In this document: positions 1-7,617 of the stretch, piece after piece
How positions within the stretch are numbered: position 1 is the stretch's first letter
Layout: every line of letters begins with the position of its first letter
DNA from: an uncultured Clostridia bacterium
GTDB lineage: Bacteria; Bacillota; Clostridia; Christensenellales; Aristaeellaceae
Direction of reading: 5' to 3'
NCBI GenBank assembly: GCA_934675735.1
Contig: CAKURR010000001.1
Span: 248,001 to 312,000, forward strand
Length of the DNA: 64,000 nucleotides
Notes under the pieces: generated by a model
Seen by the model: the letters and a program-made list of their open reading frames with translations, nothing else
Told to the model about the DNA's origin: nothing
The model's database searches: none
Program-made: the position numbers and the translations under genes

Positions 1-2130
1 TCGTCGCTTTCGCCGCGCGCGCTGATGGATGTCGGCGCATGTCTGCGCGCTTCCAGAGCGGCGCGGGACGCTATTGTGACGGACAGGCAGGATACGCCGC
101 TGCTCAGCGCCAATGCTTCTCGGCTTTCGACGTTCAAAGCCATTGAGCAGGCGATTTCCGACGCGATTATCAGCGAGGATGAAATTGCGGACCGCGCAAG
201 CAACGAGCTTTTCCAAATTCGCCGAAAGATGCGCGCCTGCAACGAACGCGTGCGCGAGCGGCTGAACGGCATGATTCACAATCCGAATTTCCAGAAGTAT
301 TTGCAGGATGCGATTATCACTATGCGCGCAGACCGCTATGTTCTGCCGGTTCGGCAGGAATACCGCTCCATGGTGCCGGGCATTGTGCACGACCAATCCT
401 CCACGGGCGCGACGGTGTTTATCGAGCCGATGTCCGTCGTAGAAATCGGCAACGAGCTGAAGCAGTTGCTTTCGGCGGAAAAGGTGGAAATCGAAAAGAT
501 TCTTCGGATGCTCTCCGCGCAGATTGCGCCGGAGGCGGACGCGATTGCGGATAACCTGGCCATTCTGGCTCAGCTCGATTTCGCGTTCGCCAAAGCGTCG
601 CTGGCCAAACAGCTGAACGGCTGCATGCCGAAAATGAACCATGAAGGTCGGCTGAATATCGTGCGCGGCCGCCATCCGTTAATCGACCCGCAGAAGGTCG
701 TGCCGCTGGATATTCGGCTGGGCAGTGATTTTACAACCCTCATTATCACCGGCCCGAACACGGGCGGCAAAACCGTTACGCTCAAGACCACCGGTCTGTT
801 TACGCTGATGGCACAGTCCGGCTTGCAGGTTCCGGCGGAATACGGCACGGAACTCGCCGTTTTTGATGATGTGTTTGCCGATATCGGCGACGAGCAATCC
901 ATCGAACAGTCGCTTTCCACGTTCTCGGGCCATATGACGAACATTGTTTCGATTCTGCAAAGCGTCACGCCCGAATCGCTCGTGCTCTTTGACGAGCTCG
1001 GCGCGGGCACCGACCCGACGGAAGGCGCGGCGTTGGCTCAGGCGGTGCTTTCCACCTTGCTGGATATGCACACGCGCACCGTCGCGACGACGCATTACAG
1101 CGAGCTGAAGGAATATGCGCTGACGACGCCGAATGTGGAAAACGCTTCCGTTGAGTTTGACGTTGCGACGCTCAGGCCGACCTATCGGCTCTCCATCGGC
1201 ATTCCGGGCAAATCCAACGCGTTTGAAATTTCCAGAAAACTCGGCCTGCCGGAGTTCATCATCGGCAAAGCGAAAGAATTGCTTTCCAAAGAGCAGGTGC
1301 GTTTTGAGGATGTCATCGCCAATGCGGAATACCACCGTCAGGTTGCCAAGAAGGAACGCGAGCTGGCCGAGCAGGCGCGAAACGAGATGATTTCCATCCG
1401 CGACCAGGCGGAAGCCGAAAAGAAAAAGCTTGAGGACCAGCGCGAGAAATCCATCCGCAAGGCGAAGGACGAAGCCAAGCGCATCGTTGAAAACGCCAAA
1501 CGCGAGTCGGAAGCCATGATTGCCGAACTGCGCGCAATGAAAAAAGCGGGCGGGGCTCAGGAGCACGAGATTCAAAAAGTCAAAAAGCAGATGGAAAAGG
1601 CACAGGACGAGCTGGCTGACAAGAAAGAAGTCGGCGGCGAAATTCCGAAATCTGTCAAAGCGGGCGACATGGTGCACATCGCGTCGATGGATGTAGATGC
1701 GACGATTGTCGCGCCTGCGGACAGCAAAGGCTACGTGCAGCTCAAGGTCGGCATGATGAAAATGCGCGCGCCGCTTTCCGATCTGCGAACATTGACGGCA
1801 ACACAGCAGCTTGTGAAAAAGGAACAGAAGAAACTCGAACGCAAAAAATCCATGCGCGAAGCACGGGTGGATGTGAGCACACGCGCGGTGCGGCAGGAAC
1901 TGGACGTGCGCGGCATGGCGCTGGACGAGGCCATCCCCGAGGTGGAAAAGTTCATCGACGACGCGATGCTTTCTTCTCTTGGCGAGGTCAGCATCATCCA
2001 CGGAAACGGAACGGGCGTTCTTCGTGCAGGCATTCAGGATTGTCTGCGCCGCCATCCGTGCGTGAGCAGCTTCCGTCTGGGCCGCTACGGCGAAGGCGAA
2101 ACCGGCGTGACCATTGTTTCGTTGAAATAA
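1..2130 (+). CDS. mutS2: Endonuclease MutS2 (5' end outside window)
   Basis: The reading frame is open from base 1, so the gene begins upstream; comparison with the usual length of about 785 residues suggests roughly 80 N-terminal residues are missing. The visible part has the MutS core and clamp region, an ATPase domain with Walker A GPNTGGKT and Walker B region DELGAGTDPTEGAAL, a long charged coiled coil, and a C-terminal Smr nuclease domain (LDVRG and HGNGTGVLR motifs). MutS2 acts on branched DNA and, in Bacillus, on collided ribosomes; it is not part of mismatch repair. A hairpin terminator follows directly. Family assignment is very secure. Confidence 0.96.
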   Translation, partial: SSLSPRALMDVGACLRASRAARDAIVTDRQDTPLLSANASRLSTFKAIEQAISDAIISEDEIADRASNELFQIRRKMRACNERVRERLNGMIHNPNFQKYLQDAIITMRADRYVLPVRQEYRSMVPGIVHDQSSTGATVFIEPMSVVEIGNELKQLLSAEKVEIEKILRMLSAQIAPEADAIADNLAILAQLDFAFAKASLAKQLNGCMPKMNHEGRLNIVRGRHPLIDPQKVVPLDIRLGSDFTTLIITGPNTGGKTVTLKTTGLFTLMAQSGLQVPAEYGTELAVFDDVFADIGDEQSIEQSLSTFSGHMTNIVSILQSVTPESLVLFDELGAGTDPTEGAALAQAVLSTLLDMHTRTVATTHYSELKEYALTTPNVENASVEFDVATLRPTYRLSIGIPGKSNAFEISRKLGLPEFIIGKAKELLSKEQVRFEDVIANAEYHRQVAKKERELAEQARNEMISIRDQAEAEKKKLEDQREKSIRKAKDEAKRIVENAKRESEAMIAELRAMKKAGGAQEHEIQKVKKQMEKAQDELADKKEVGGEIPKSVKAGDMVHIASMDVDATIVAPADSKGYVQLKVGMMKMRAPLSDLRTLTATQQLVKKEQKKLERKKSMREARVDVSTRAVRQELDVRGMALDEAIPEVEKFIDDAMLSSLGEVSIIHGNGTGVLRAGIQDCLRRHPCVSSFRLGRYGEGETGVTIVSLK

Positions 2131-2133
2131 ACA

Positions 2134-2168
2134 AAAAATGCTTCATCCGAAAGGGTGAGGCATTTTTT
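2134..2168 (+). terminator. Rho-independent terminator after mutS2
   Basis: A hairpin with arms AAAAATGCTTCA and TGAGGCATTTTT (one T-G wobble) ends in a T run just after the mutS2 stop codon, separating mutS2 from the protease gene. Confidence 0.75.
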
Positions 2169-2255
2169 CATTGGATGAAAAAGCGATTGCGTCAATCGGG
2201 CGCTTGTCCGTGTGAAAAAAGGCGGATTCGGAAAGCCTATATCCGAGGTGAGAGC

Positions 2256-3398
2256 ATGGACAAAAGGGAGTTTTTCCGAAAAGCGGCGCTGATTGCGCTG
2301 GGACTCGTGCTGGCGATTGAAATCGTTGCGATAGCGGGAGGTGACGCGCAGTCTGCCGAAAGCGTGTATGCACAGGGGGAATATGTGCAGACGCTGGACG
2401 GCGTGCAAAGCCCGTTTGCGGATGTGGTGCAGGCGGTGATGCCGTGCGTGGTCGGCGTAAGCAACCGCGCCAATTCGTTTAACATCATCAATGGGCAAAC
2501 GGAGCTGGTTGAACAGGCGACGGGTTCGGGCGTCGTCGTCACGACACAGGGCCATGTTGTGACCAATTACCATGTCATTGAAGGGGCAAGCGACGTGCAG
2601 GTGCTCAGCCAGGGGCGGTATCTGAAAACGGAAATTGTGGGTTATGACGAGCTGACGGATTTGGCCGTGCTGCGCGTGATGGAAGAAGTTGACCTGCCCG
2701 CCGTCAAGATGGGCGATGTGGCAGCGGTTCGAGTGGGCGACTGGGCGATTGTCATCGGCAATCCGCTGGGTAAACAATTTGCGGATACGGTGACGGTTGG
2801 CGTGGTCTCGGCGCTGAACCGCGAGCTTGAAGGCTCATCCATCGTTAAAATGCTGCAAACGGACGCGGCCATCAATTCGGGCAACAGCGGTGGTGGGCTG
2901 TTCAACACGCGCGGCGAACTCATCGGCATTCCGTCGCTGAAATTCAGCGCCAACGGGCAGGAGAATATCGCATCCATCGAGGGTATCGCGATGGCGATTC
3001 CCGTGGACGTGGTGCAGCCGATTGTAAACAGCATTATTCAATACGGCAAAGTGACGCGGCCGAAACTGGGCATATCCGTGATGACGATTCGCGGAAGTGA
3101 CGAACCGACGGTCGGTCTGATTCCGGCAGGCGTATATGTGAGCGCGGTTGTATCGGGAAGCGTCGCGGAAAGGGCGGGGATTCGCCCGCACGACATCATC
3201 ATACAAATGGATTCGGAACGCGTCACGCTTCATACCGATTTGACGAATCGGCTGGCGACGCATGCGGCGGGCGATACGATTACGCTGACAATTTACCGCA
3301 TTCCCAATCTTGAAGCCCTGACGGTTCAGGATGACATTCCCGCGGGCGAAGAAATGGAAATCTCAGTCACGCTTGAAATGCCGTCTCAAGACGCGTAA
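2256..3398 (+). CDS. HtrA/DegP-type membrane-anchored serine protease with PDZ domain
   Basis: A 380-residue trypsin-like protease of the HtrA family that degrades or refolds damaged proteins outside the membrane. One N-terminal membrane helix (about residues 10-29) precedes the protease domain, where the triad can be read as His106 (NYHVIEG), Asp135 (LTDLAVL) and Ser211 (INSGNSGGG, with G where most relatives have P). A single PDZ domain follows (about residues 275-365). The start at ATG 2256 is chosen because GAGGTG lies just upstream and it gives the usual short cytoplasmic tail; the open frame extends back into mutS2 but that part has no homology. The stop codon overlaps the predicted spoIVA promoter. 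Confidence 0.93.
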   Translation: MDKREFFRKAALIALGLVLAIEIVAIAGGDAQSAESVYAQGEYVQTLDGVQSPFADVVQAVMPCVVGVSNRANSFNIINGQTELVEQATGSGVVVTTQGHVVTNYHVIEGASDVQVLSQGRYLKTEIVGYDELTDLAVLRVMEEVDLPAVKMGDVAAVRVGDWAIVIGNPLGKQFADTVTVGVVSALNRELEGSSIVKMLQTDAAINSGNSGGGLFNTRGELIGIPSLKFSANGQENIASIEGIAMAIPVDVVQPIVNSIIQYGKVTRPKLGISVMTIRGSDEPTVGLIPAGVYVSAVVSGSVAERAGIRPHDIIIQMDSERVTLHTDLTNRLATHAAGDTITLTIYRIPNLEALTVQDDIPAGEEMEISVTLEMPSQDA

Positions 3399-3424
3399 TA
3401 TCGGGCAGAGGGCAAGCATACGTT
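3396..3424 (+). promoter_or_regulatory. Candidate sigma-E promoter of spoIVA
   Basis: TAATATC (-35, 3396-3402) and CATACGTT (-10, 3417-3424) are separated by 14 bases, close to the Bacillus sigma-E consensus (kmATAtt, 14, cATAcanT). It ends 24 bases before the spoIVA start. In Bacillus spoIVA is transcribed by sigma-E, which supports the call. The -35 element overlaps the protease stop codon. Confidence 0.55.
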
Positions 3425-3448
3425 GGCATGACGGCAGGGAGGGATGTT

Positions 3449-4927
3449 ATGCAAGCGTATGACCTTTATCAGGATATCGCGCAGCGCACACAAGGCGATG
3501 TGTACGTCGGCGTGGTCGGGCCTGTGCGGACGGGAAAATCCACCTTTATCAGACGACTGATGGAAAAGATGATTCTTCCGGCGATTGAAAACGCGCATAT
3601 CCGCGCGCGTGCGCAGGATGATCTGCCCCAAAGCGGTTCGGGGCGCACCGTGATGACCACCAAGCCCGCGTTTGTTCCGTCGGAAGCGGTAGATATTGCG
3701 CTGCCGAGCAGCAACCATGTGCGGCTGCGCTTTGTGGACAGCGTGGGCTATATGGTGGACGGCGCGTTGGGCACGACGGAGGGAGAGGCCCTTCGGATGG
3801 TGCACACGCCGTGGTCGGATGAGGAAATGCCTTTTGAACGCGCCGCGGAAGTGGGCACGCAGAAGGTCATCAGCGAGCATTCGACCATCGGTCTGGTTGT
3901 GACGACGGATGGAAGCGTGACCGATCTGCCGCGCGCGGCCTATGTGCCGGCGGAAGCGCGCGTTGTGGCGGAACTTAAAAATCTGGGCAAGCCGTTCGCA
4001 GTCGTGCTCAACACGCAGAACGCTGCATCCGCTAAGACGCAGAGCCTGAGAAAGACGCTCGAGGAGGATTACGCCGTTCCCGTGGTCGCCATGAACGTGG
4101 AAGAAATGGAAGAAGAGGATATCGAAGGGCTGCTGGAACAGGTGCTGGGGCAATTCCCCGTGGTGCAGATTGCGCTTCAAACGCCGGAGTGGCTCAGCGC
4201 GCTGGATGAAACGCATTGGCTGATTCAGAGCCTGATGGACAGCCTGCAGCAATCCGTCATGGACAATCTCAGAATCGGAGAGACCGAGACCTTTACCCGA
4301 GCACTTGAGCAGAACCCCTATCTGGAAAATGTCGCGGTTCGCAGCATTGAACACGGAAGCGGCTGCATCGCCATGCAGATGATTGTCAAGGAAGGACTCT
4401 TCAATCAGGTGCTGGCCGAGCAATGCGGCACGGAGATACGGAGCGACGCGCATCTGTTGTCTCTGCTGCGGGAACTCATCGAAGCGAAGCGGGAATACGA
4501 CCACGTGGCGCAGGCGCTGAAATCCGTGCGCGAGACGGGATACGGCCTTGTGCCGCCGCAGCTTGAGGAATTGACGCTTCAGGAGCCGGAAATCATTGGA
4601 AAGGGCGGAAAATTCGGCGTTCGGCTTCGCGCCAGCGCGCCGAGCCTGCATATGATACGCGTGGATATTCAGACGGAGGTGTCGCCCGTGGTCGGCACGG
4701 AGCAGCAATCCGAGGAAATGCTGCGGTATTTTATGGAAAGCTTTGAGCAGGACCCGCAGAAGCTCTGGCAAAGCAATCTGTTCGGCAAACCGCTCTCCGA
4801 TTTGGTTCGGGAAGGGCTGTCCACCAAGCTGATGCACATGCCGGAGGACACACAGCTGAAAGTTCAGCAAACGCTCGAAAAAATCATCAACGAAGGAAAC
4901 GGCGGGATGGTCTGCATTCTGCTGTGA
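3449..4927 (+). CDS. spoIVA: Stage IV sporulation protein A, spore-coat morphogenetic ATPase
   Basis: SpoIVA polymerises by ATP hydrolysis around the forespore and forms the basement layer on which the coat is built. The 492-residue product matches the Bacillus protein in length. It opens with an ATPase/TRAFAC-like domain with P-loop GPVRTGKST and DSVGYMVDGALG, and ends in the typical short hydrophobic tail GMVCILL that anchors it at the membrane through SpoVM. The start at ATG 3449 has GGGAGGG in good position and reproduces the conserved beginning (YDLYQDIAQRTQGDVYVG). It shows that the organism belongs to a spore-forming lineage. A terminator follows. Confidence 0.97.
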   Translation: MQAYDLYQDIAQRTQGDVYVGVVGPVRTGKSTFIRRLMEKMILPAIENAHIRARAQDDLPQSGSGRTVMTTKPAFVPSEAVDIALPSSNHVRLRFVDSVGYMVDGALGTTEGEALRMVHTPWSDEEMPFERAAEVGTQKVISEHSTIGLVVTTDGSVTDLPRAAYVPAEARVVAELKNLGKPFAVVLNTQNAASAKTQSLRKTLEEDYAVPVVAMNVEEMEEEDIEGLLEQVLGQFPVVQIALQTPEWLSALDETHWLIQSLMDSLQQSVMDNLRIGETETFTRALEQNPYLENVAVRSIEHGSGCIAMQMIVKEGLFNQVLAEQCGTEIRSDAHLLSLLRELIEAKREYDHVAQALKSVRETGYGLVPPQLEELTLQEPEIIGKGGKFGVRLRASAPSLHMIRVDIQTEVSPVVGTEQQSEEMLRYFMESFEQDPQKLWQSNLFGKPLSDLVREGLSTKLMHMPEDTQLKVQQTLEKIINEGNGGMVCILL

Positions 4928-4946
4928 CATGAAATTTTACCTTCGC

Positions 4947-4982
4947 GGCCGTCGGGACAAAAACAGACCGACGGTCTTTTTT
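4947..4982 (+). terminator. Terminator after spoIVA
   Basis: Arms GGCCGTCGG and CCGACGGTC (one wobble) are followed by six T residues, 20 bases after the spoIVA stop codon. Confidence 0.8.
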
Positions 4983-5213
4983 GATTGCTCTTCGATGATG
5001 AACCGTGATGAATATCAAAACCGAATGCAGTCGATATATTGTGCAGGCCGACGGGCACACAGAATCCGTCTTTTTTGCGCTTGTGAAGAAAAAAGTCACT
5101 TTGAAGCGGAAATCGGCAGGCGCATGCTGTCGGGAAGAACGGAAAAACGAGCGAAACAAAGAGAAACATGGGTTAGAGAAAAAACTAACGATAAAGAAAA
5201 GCAGAAACTCTGT
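4983..5213. other. Non-coding gap between spoIVA and the rnf promoter
   Basis: About 230 bases without a convincing gene. Short open frames exist (for example 5005-5235) but lack a ribosome-binding site and any recognisable family, and are rich in Lys/Arg/Glu from an A-rich stretch. A weak 5-bp hairpin followed by six T residues lies at 5050-5076 and could be a second terminator. Nothing else was recognised. Confidence 0.5.
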
Positions 5214-5241
5214 TTGCATTTTAGCGTTTCTATGATATAAT
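5214..5241 (+). promoter_or_regulatory. Sigma-A promoter of the rnf operon
   Basis: TTGCAT (5214-5219), 16-base spacer, perfect TATAAT (5236-5241). Transcription would begin near 5248, giving a leader of about 75 bases before rnfC. The leader contains a possible 6-bp hairpin (GCGGCA/TGCCGC). Confidence 0.75.
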
Positions 5242-5321
5242 GACTCGTGACATTTCATTCAAGCATGCGGCATGTCGGCAAGAGGTGTGCCGCCTTGAAA
5301 AGCGAAGGGAGGAACTTGTCT

Positions 5322-6653
5322 GTGGCTACTACCCAGACATTTGGCGGAGGCGTCCATCCCCGCGAGATTGGCAATGGCAAAAGTGCGACCCAATCTCAGC
5401 AGATCGTGAACGCGGCCGCCCCGGCTCGTGTGACGATTGCAATGGCTCAGCACGGCGGCGCACCTGCGGTGTGCTGCGTGAAGGTGGGCCAGATTGTGAA
5501 CATGGGCCAAATCATCGGAGAGGCTCAGGGATTCATTTCCGCGCCGGTACATGCGTCTGTTTCCGGCAAGATTGTGGCGATTACCACCTGCACCGTGGCG
5601 AGCGGAAAGAGCGTTCCCGCTGTCGTGATTGAAAACGACTTTGAGGATCGTTGGGATGAGTCCGTGCAGCCGTGCGCAAACGTTGACGCGCTGAGCGCGG
5701 CGGATATCGCATCCATCGCGGCCCGATGCGGCATCGTCGGCATGGGCGGCGCGGCGTTCCCGACCAATGTGAAGCTCGACACGTCTAAATTAGAAGAAAA
5801 GCCCGACACGCTCATCGTCAACGGCAGCGAGTGCGAGCCGTATCTGACCAGCGACCATCGCATCATGGTGGAAAACGCCGAGCAGATTGTGGACGGCATT
5901 GTGCTGGCAATGAAGGCCAGCGGCGTTTCCTGCGCGAAGGTCGGCATCGAGGACAACAAGCCCGACGCCGTCGCCGCGATGCGCGAAGCGGCTTCCGGCA
6001 AGCAGAACATCGAGGTCGTGTCGTTGCCCGCGCGCTATCCGCAGGGCTTTGAAAAGACGCTCATCTATTCGCTGACCGGCCGCATCGTGCCCAACGGCAA
6101 GCTGCCGTCCGCGGCGAAGTGCGTGGTGCTGAACGTCGGCACGTGCGCGGCGCTGTCCGCGGCCGTGCGCAAGGGTCAGCCGCTGATTGACCGCGTTGTG
6201 ACCGTGACCGGCCGCGTGGCCAAGCCCACCAACTTCCGCGTGCGCATCGGCACGCCGCTGCTCGACCTGATCGACCAGGTCGGCGGCTTGACCGACGGCG
6301 TGCGCAAGCTGATCGTCGGCGGCGCGATGATGGGCAATGCGGTTTCTACGCTGAATCTGCCGATTACCAAGAATTTCGGCGGCTTCCTGGCGCTGGGCGA
6401 AGAAGCGGTTTCCGCCGAGGAATCCGCGTGCATCCGCTGCGGCCGCTGCATGCGCGCCTGCCCGATGAAGCTTGCGCCCGCGAAGATTGATTCTCTCGTT
6501 CGTCACGGCAATTATGACGGCGCGATTGCCGCCGGCGCCATGAACTGCATGGAGTGCGGCAGCTGCACCTACGCCTGCCCGGCCAAGCGCGAGCTGACGC
6601 AGAGCTGCCGCGTGGCCAAGGCGATTGCCAGAACGAAAGCCAAAAAGTCCTAA
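5322..6653 (+). CDS. rnfC: Ion-translocating oxidoreductase complex subunit C (RnfC)
   Basis: RnfC is the peripheral NADH/flavin subunit on the cytoplasmic side of the Rnf complex, which couples ferredoxin oxidation and NAD reduction to ion export. The 443-residue product begins with the barrel-sandwich region (TFGGGVHPRE), continues with the Complex1_51K-like fold (GIVGMGGAAFPTNVKL) and ends with two 4Fe-4S motifs, CIRCGRCMRACPMK and CMECGSCTYACPAK. GTG 5322 is chosen because GGGAGG (5307-5312) stands 9 bases away; an in-frame GTG at 5247 lies at the expected transcription start and is rejected. It is first in the operon order C-D-G-E-A-B, typical of clostridia. Confidence 0.95.
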   Translation: MATTQTFGGGVHPREIGNGKSATQSQQIVNAAAPARVTIAMAQHGGAPAVCCVKVGQIVNMGQIIGEAQGFISAPVHASVSGKIVAITTCTVASGKSVPAVVIENDFEDRWDESVQPCANVDALSAADIASIAARCGIVGMGGAAFPTNVKLDTSKLEEKPDTLIVNGSECEPYLTSDHRIMVENAEQIVDGIVLAMKASGVSCAKVGIEDNKPDAVAAMREAASGKQNIEVVSLPARYPQGFEKTLIYSLTGRIVPNGKLPSAAKCVVLNVGTCAALSAAVRKGQPLIDRVVTVTGRVAKPTNFRVRIGTPLLDLIDQVGGLTDGVRKLIVGGAMMGNAVSTLNLPITKNFGGFLALGEEAVSAEESACIRCGRCMRACPMKLAPAKIDSLVRHGNYDGAIAAGAMNCMECGSCTYACPAKRELTQSCRVAKAIARTKAKKS

Positions 6654-6675
6654 TTGAGTACGGAGGAACGTGAAA

Positions 6676-7617
6676 ATGTCCAAGTATGTGATTTCGTCTT
6701 CTCCGCATCTGCGCGATAATGTCTCGACCGCGAGCATCATGCAGGATGTCTGCATTGCGCTGCTGCCCGCTGCCGTCGCCGGCGTGCTGTTCTTCGGCTA
6801 TCGTTCGGCGATTATCCTCGCATTGTCTGTCGCGGCTGCGGTTCTGAGCGAGTGGCTGTACTGCAAGGCCACCCATTCCCGCAACACGATCGGCGATTTC
6901 AGCGCGGTTGTGACCGGCATGCTGCTGGCGATGAACCTGCCGGGCACCGTGCCGTATTGGATGCCCGTTATCGGCGCTGTCATCGCTATTCTGCTGTGCA
7001 AGATGATTTTCGGCGGTATCGGCCAGAACTTCATCAATCCGGCGCTTGCGGCACGCGCGATTTTGGCGCTGTCCTGGGCGAGCCTGATGAACACGTTCGC
7101 TACGCCGGCATTTGGCAATTTGGCGGGTGTTGACGCCGTGGCTTCCGCGACCCCGATCGGCGCGGCGGCCGGCACGTATTCGCTGGGCCAGCTGTTCCTG
7201 GGCAACATCCCGGGCACCATCGGCGAGACCTGCAAGCTGGCCCTGCTCGTCGGCGCGGCCTATCTCTTCTATAAGAAGGTCATCACCTGGCACATTCCGG
7301 CGGCCTTTATCGGCACGTTTGCGGTGTGCTATCTGCTGGCGACCGGCTTTGACGTGAATGCGACGCTGACCCAGCTGCTCTCCGGCGGCCTGATTCTCGG
7401 CGCGTTCTTCATGGCGACCGATTATTCCTCTTCTCCGGCGACGGCGAAGGGCAAGATCGTGTTCGGCATCGGCTGCGGTCTGCTGCTGTTTATCTTCCGT
7501 TTCTGCAAAAAGACGCCGGCGGAGTGGTGCTCCTACGCCATCCTGCTGATGAACGTCTGCTCGCCGCTGATTGAGCGCGTGACCGGCAACAAGAGCTTTG
7601 GGGAGGTCAAGAAGTAA
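6676..7617 (+). CDS. rnfD: Rnf complex membrane subunit D
   Basis: RnfD is an integral membrane subunit that binds a flavin covalently and forms part of the ion and electron path. The 313-residue protein is hydrophobic throughout, with about nine to ten membrane segments. Conserved stretches are SSPHLRDNVST near the start, LLAMNLPGTVPYWMPVIGA, and GGIGQNFINPALAARA. A likely flavinylation site is in VASATPIGAA. ATG 6676 is preferred over GTG 6670 because GGAGG (6662-6666) is 9 bases away. Its stop overlaps the rnfG start (TAATG), indicating translational coupling. Confidence 0.95.
   Translation: MSKYVISSSPHLRDNVSTASIMQDVCIALLPAAVAGVLFFGYRSAIILALSVAAAVLSEWLYCKATHSRNTIGDFSAVVTGMLLAMNLPGTVPYWMPVIGAVIAILLCKMIFGGIGQNFINPALAARAILALSWASLMNTFATPAFGNLAGVDAVASATPIGAAAGTYSLGQLFLGNIPGTIGETCKLALLVGAAYLFYKKVITWHIPAAFIGTFAVCYLLATGFDVNATLTQLLSGGLILGAFFMATDYSSSPATAKGKIVFGIGCGLLLFIFRFCKKTPAEWCSYAILLMNVCSPLIERVTGNKSFGEVKK

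Noticed and set aside
3386..4930. A 514-codon minus-strand frame opposite spoIVA
   Set aside because: It mirrors a certain gene almost exactly and has the same His/Arg-rich shadow composition.
5005..5235. Small open frame of 76 codons upstream of the rnf promoter
   Set aside because: No ribosome-binding site, composition follows an A-rich stretch, no recognisable domain, and it runs into the rnf promoter.
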